Of a stretch of 55,221 bases of DNA, positions 52,834 through 55,221 are shown piece by piece (position 1 is the stretch's first letter; the number at the start of each line of letters is the position of its first letter). Made by a program: the position numbers and the translations under genes. The DNA comes from Chthoniobacter flavus (lineage in GTDB: Bacteria; Verrucomicrobiota; Verrucomicrobiia; Chthoniobacterales; Terrimicrobiaceae). Location of the stretch: the NCBI GenBank assembly GCA_945860745.1, contig CAMASH010000013.1, positions 1-55,221 on the forward strand, given 5' to 3'. The notes under the pieces were generated by a model, which was not told where the DNA came from, ran no database searches, and was given only the letters and a program-made list of their open reading frames with translations.

Positions 52834-54733
52834 GTTCAACCGCATCATCTACTGGCTGGCCCTTGGCGTGATCACCGTGATCCGCCACCTTCCCCTCGCC
52901 GTTTGTTTTGTGCTGGGCCAAATCATCGGTACCATCATGTGGGCGATCCTGCCCGGCTACCGGCGGCTCGCAAGGGAAAATTTGGATCGCGCGTTGGGGA
53001 ATGAACTTTCTCCCGCCGGAGTTCGCCGTTTGACCTTCCGCCATTTCACCACGCTCGGCGCGAACACCTGCTGCGCCTTCAAGATGGCCGCGCTGAACGA
53101 AGCTCAGGTGCTCAAGTGTGTGACGTTCGAAAACAAAGCCGGCCTGCCCGGCGCGCTGGCCAAGGGACGCGGCTGCGTTTTCATCATCAGCCACATCGGG
53201 AACTGGGAATTGCTTGCCCAGCTCACCAGCGCCGCGCCCGGTTACAAATCGAGCACCATTTATCAGGCCCTCCGCAACAAGGGCGTGGACGATCTCATCA
53301 ATCGCGACCGCCGGGCCAAGGGCATCATCACGCTCGATCGCAAAAGTGGCGTGAGCAAAGCCGTCACGCTGATCCGCGAAGGCGGACTCGTCGGGGTGCT
53401 GATCGATCAACACGCGGGCGATGCTGGCATCTGGACGCCGTTTTTTGGTTCCCTCGCCTCCACCACGCCACTGGCCGCCTCCTTGGCAACCCGCACCGGG
53501 GCGATCGTCCTGCCCTGCGCAATTTATACGGACGGATTCGCCCATTGGCGCTTTGTCGTCGGCGAGGAAATTCCCTACGATATCTCCGACGCCACGGCCC
53601 TTGCCGCCAGCCTCAATCGCACGCTGGAAGCGCAGATCCGCCGCTCGCCCGCCGATTGGTTCTGGGTCCACAACCGCTGGAAGGTCCCCCACCCGAACTT
53701 TCTCATCGCCACCCAGAAACGCGGAATTTATCTGCCCCCGGAAACTGACCCCGCCAAACTCCGCCCCTTTCGCCTCGTCGTCCGCTCGCCCAACTGGCTG
53801 GGCGACGCCGTGATGAGCATCTCCGCCGCCCGCGCCTTCAAACTCGGTCGCCCCGATGCCCGCCTCTCCATCCTCACCCCCGCCAAATTCGCCGCGCTTT
53901 GGCAATCCGTGCCGGAAGTGGACGAGGTCATCCCCTTCGAACCCAACGAATCCGTCTGGGCCGTGGCCGCCAAACTCCGGGGCCGCTTCGAGGTCGCCGT
54001 CCTCTTCCCCAATTCCCTGCGCAGTGCATGGGAAGTCTGGCTGGCCGGCATTCCGCGCCGCGTCGGCTACCGCGGACACCGGCGCGCCAAATTGCTTAAC
54101 CAGATCATCAGCGAACCGAAGAAAAAGAAGGCCGTCCGGCCCGAACACCACGCCGACCGCTACTGGCGCATCGCGGAACGCTGCGGTGCCGTCGCACAGG
54201 AATCCCCCCCGCGCACTTCCCGGCCGGTATTGGCAGAACCGGTTTTTGGAATCTGCCCCGGTGCGGAATACGGCCCGGCCAAACGCTGGCCCGCCCAGCG
54301 TTTCCGCGAAACCATGGAAACCGTTTCCAAAAAAATTCCCTGCTCCTGGGTCATTCTCGGAACCGCCGCCGATCAGCCGCTGGCTGCAGAGATTGCGAAG
54401 GGATTCGCGGGAAAGATCGAGGACCTCACGGGAAAAACCAGCATGGACGAATTGATGGCGCGGCTGCGCAATCTGACCGCCCTTTTGACCAACGACACCG
54501 GCACCATGCATCTGGCCGACTGGCTGGGCGTTCCCTTGGTGGCTGTCTTCGGATCGACAGAACCCAGCTTGACCGGTCCGCGTTCCCAGAGCAGCGTGGT
54601 GCTGCGTCATCAGGTCGAATGCAGTCCGTGTTTCCTGCGCGAATGCCCGATTGATTTCCGCTGCATGAAGGCCGTGACGCCGGACGAAGCCGCCAGTGCT
54701 CTCCTCGGCCTCACGGCGAAAAATGGGCAGTGA
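52832..54733 (+). CDS. Fusion of LpxL-type lipid A acyltransferase and heptosyltransferase (GT9)
   Basis: 633 residues from the ATG at 52832. Residues about 1-300 are a lysophospholipid acyltransferase domain of the LpxL/HtrB kind with the HxxxxE motif H121-IGNW-E126, an N-terminal helix (about 5-40) and VGVLIDQHAGDAGIWTPFFG. Residues about 312-633 are glycosyltransferase family 9 as in WaaF (VVRSPNWLGDAVMSISAARAF, ICPGAEYGPAKRWP, TNDTGTMHLADWLGVPLVAVFGSTEPSLTGP). The chain would acylate lipid A and add heptose in one polypeptide. The end overlaps the tRNA-Val gene by 10 bases. gmhA lies about 25 kb away. Confidence 0.9.
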   Translation: MFNRIIYWLALGVITVIRHLPLAVCFVLGQIIGTIMWAILPGYRRLARENLDRALGNELSPAGVRRLTFRHFTTLGANTCCAFKMAALNEAQVLKCVTFENKAGLPGALAKGRGCVFIISHIGNWELLAQLTSAAPGYKSSTIYQALRNKGVDDLINRDRRAKGIITLDRKSGVSKAVTLIREGGLVGVLIDQHAGDAGIWTPFFGSLASTTPLAASLATRTGAIVLPCAIYTDGFAHWRFVVGEEIPYDISDATALAASLNRTLEAQIRRSPADWFWVHNRWKVPHPNFLIATQKRGIYLPPETDPAKLRPFRLVVRSPNWLGDAVMSISAARAFKLGRPDARLSILTPAKFAALWQSVPEVDEVIPFEPNESVWAVAAKLRGRFEVAVLFPNSLRSAWEVWLAGIPRRVGYRGHRRAKLLNQIISEPKKKKAVRPEHHADRYWRIAERCGAVAQESPPRTSRPVLAEPVFGICPGAEYGPAKRWPAQRFRETMETVSKKIPCSWVILGTAADQPLAAEIAKGFAGKIEDLTGKTSMDELMARLRNLTALLTNDTGTMHLADWLGVPLVAVFGSTEPSLTGPRSQSSVVLRHQVECSPCFLRECPIDFRCMKAVTPDEAASALLGLTAKNGQ

Positions 54734-54795
54734 GGGGATCGAACCCCCGACCAATAGTGTGTAAAACTACCGCTCTACCGCTGAGCTAACTGCCC
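54724..54795 (-). tRNA. tRNA-Val (anticodon UAC)
   Basis: On the minus strand the acceptor arm GGGCAGT/ACTGCCC pairs perfectly. The D arm is GCTC...GAGC, the anticodon stem is GTAGT/ACTAT around loop TTTACAC with anticodon TAC, and the T arm is GGGGG-TTCGATC-CCCTC. The discriminator is A, and CCA is not encoded. The anticodon reads valine codons GUA/GUG. Its 3' end overlaps the stop region of the convergent fusion gene. Confidence 0.95.
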
Positions 54796-54798
54796 TCG

Positions 54799-54978
54799 CG
54801 TGGAATCTATGCCGCCCGGAAAGTCCGGGGCAAGCAAATCAAGGCGAGCCTGAAAACGCGGAACCTGCCGGACGCCAGGTGGAAACTCAAAGACCACACG
54901 GCCAACGTCACCCGCAATGACCGGCGGGAAGCCGAAAGCTCGCCCGCGACGAGGGCCCCACGCTCTCGCCGGATGTGA
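54799..54978 (+). pseudogene. Relic of a tyrosine recombinase (integrase) N-terminal region
   Basis: The frame reads RGIYAARKVRGKQIKASLKT, then RNLPDARWKLKDHT, before a TGA at 54976. The pattern of a strand ending in GK, then SLKT, and a helix with A..KL resembles the arm/core-binding start of phage-type integrases (compare the common ...GKxxRxSLKTdxxxxAKLRL). No start codon and no catalytic domain are left. It directly adjoins the 5' side of the tRNA-Val gene. Basis: remembered family pattern, not an alignment. Confidence 0.45.
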
Positions 54979-55060
54979 CCGATCCCCTCCCCGCCCACCC
55001 GATGCCGGAGATGCCATCCCTCTTCGAGTGGCAGCGCGCCCACCTCTCCGTAGAACTAGA

Positions 55061-55088
55061 GAAACTAGGGGTCGGAAACTAGGGGTCG
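55061..55088. repeat. Tandem direct repeat GAAACTAGGGGTCG x2
   Basis: Two perfect 14-base copies (55061-55074 and 55075-55088), followed by GTAGTCAAATCTTGACA. Strings of this kind are often found beside REP-associated or IS200-like transposase genes in related genomes (from memory), so they may mark the boundary of such an element. Confidence 0.6.
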
Positions 55089-55123
55089 GTAGTCAAATCT
55101 TGACACTGGGGGAAGCCTGCGTG

Positions 55124-55221
55124 TCAGCCTCTCGCCTTCCGGAGAAATTTCGAGAGCCCGGGGGACAACTTCTTTTCGAGGTCCTTCCACGAGATCCTGC
55201 GCAGGGCTTGGCTGACATTGG
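55124..55221 (-). CDS. C-terminal end of an unidentified protein (partial)
   Basis: Thirty-one codons followed by TGA (55124-55126), entering from beyond the right edge. The peptide contains SQALRRISWKDLEKKLSPGL, basic and helical. No family can be assigned from so little sequence. The repeat just downstream suggests it might be a transposase end, but that is only a guess. Confidence 0.35.
   Translation of the reverse strand, partial: NVSQALRRISWKDLEKKLSPGLSKFLRKARG

Larger units (their letters stand above)
54796..55123. other. Non-coding or relic stretch right of tRNA-Val
   Basis: Contains the degraded integrase-like frame (54799-54978), then about 80 bases without recognisable content, then a 14-bp tandem direct repeat and a TCAAATCTTGACA-like string. 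No intact gene is seen. Confidence 0.6.

Noticed and set aside
52808-54754. A 648-codon frame on the minus strand opposite the acyltransferase-heptosyltransferase gene
   Set aside because: The Gly-rich translation has no family features, whereas the plus strand has both LpxL and GT9 motifs.
54796-55060. Minus-strand frames of about 80 codons right of tRNA-Val
   Set aside because: Pro/Arg/Gly-rich translations without features; the plus-strand integrase-like fragment explains the region better.

Overview
The window reads as chromosomal DNA of a GC-rich, Gram-negative, didermic bacterium. The best fit is Verrucomicrobiota or a close PVC relative. This is an inference from gene style: many small lipoproteins, a MoxR-DUF58-Bat operon, a prepilin peptidase with a large insert, a eukaryotic-type UDP-glucose pyrophosphorylase, LPS genes, and abundant short palindromic repeats that spill into gene ends. 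No rRNA is present to settle it. Genes are tightly packed, commonly with 4-bp ATGA overlaps, and few starts have a clear Shine-Dalgarno.

Layout. 1-1304: 5' part of a REC-GGDEF-EAL c-di-GMP response regulator, cut by the window edge. 1372-7230 (minus): thioredoxin, then an overlapping run nuoB-nuoC-rnd-nadC-ctpA-tsaD. 7416-12784: a lipoprotein, polyphosphate kinase 2, a Kup potassium transporter, a redoxin and a cytoplasmic-type sulfatase. 12974-14666: a low-GC accessory islet bounded by inverted copies of a 160-bp MITE-like repeat, holding a truncated gene and a YefM-YoeB toxin-antitoxin pair. 14755-18564: rpoD terminator, rpoD and dnaG. 18639-20408: a DUF1254 protein with a proline-rich tail. 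20671-25794: a stress operon of STAS protein, SpoIIE-type phosphatase, grpE, dnaJ and NAD(P)HX repair enzyme. 26488-31517 (plus): a hypothetical gene, gmhA, prepilin peptidase, an MsbA-like ABC exporter and a GT2 glycosyltransferase. 31594-38662 (minus): UDP-glucose pyrophosphorylase, START-like protein, ApaG, AspS, HisS, enoyl-thioester reductase and a lipoprotein. 38713-41109: a GT-C membrane glycosyltransferase with a UbiA prenyltransferase. 41210-41959: BirA. 42045-51155: the complete MoxR-DUF58-DUF4381-BatA-BatB/C-BatD-BatE-DUF3108 operon. 51219-52833: a small membrane protein and PurK. 52832-54733: an acyltransferase-heptosyltransferase fusion. 54724-55221: tRNA-Val, an integrase relic and an unidentified partial gene.

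How it works together. Housekeeping dominates: replication and transcription start-up (dnaG, rpoD), translation (aspS, hisS, tsaD, tRNA-Val), cofactors (nadC, birA, NAD(P)HX repair) and proteostasis (grpE, dnaJ, ctpA). A second theme is the envelope: gmhA, the LpxL-WaaF fusion, the MsbA-like exporter, GT2 and GT-C transferases, UbiA and UDP-glucose synthesis point to LPS and cell-surface glycan assembly. The Bat operon probably serves periplasmic or envelope stress. Accessory DNA is limited to the toxin-antitoxin islet and the relic by the tRNA. I saw no CRISPR array, prophage or defence system beyond the toxin-antitoxin pair.
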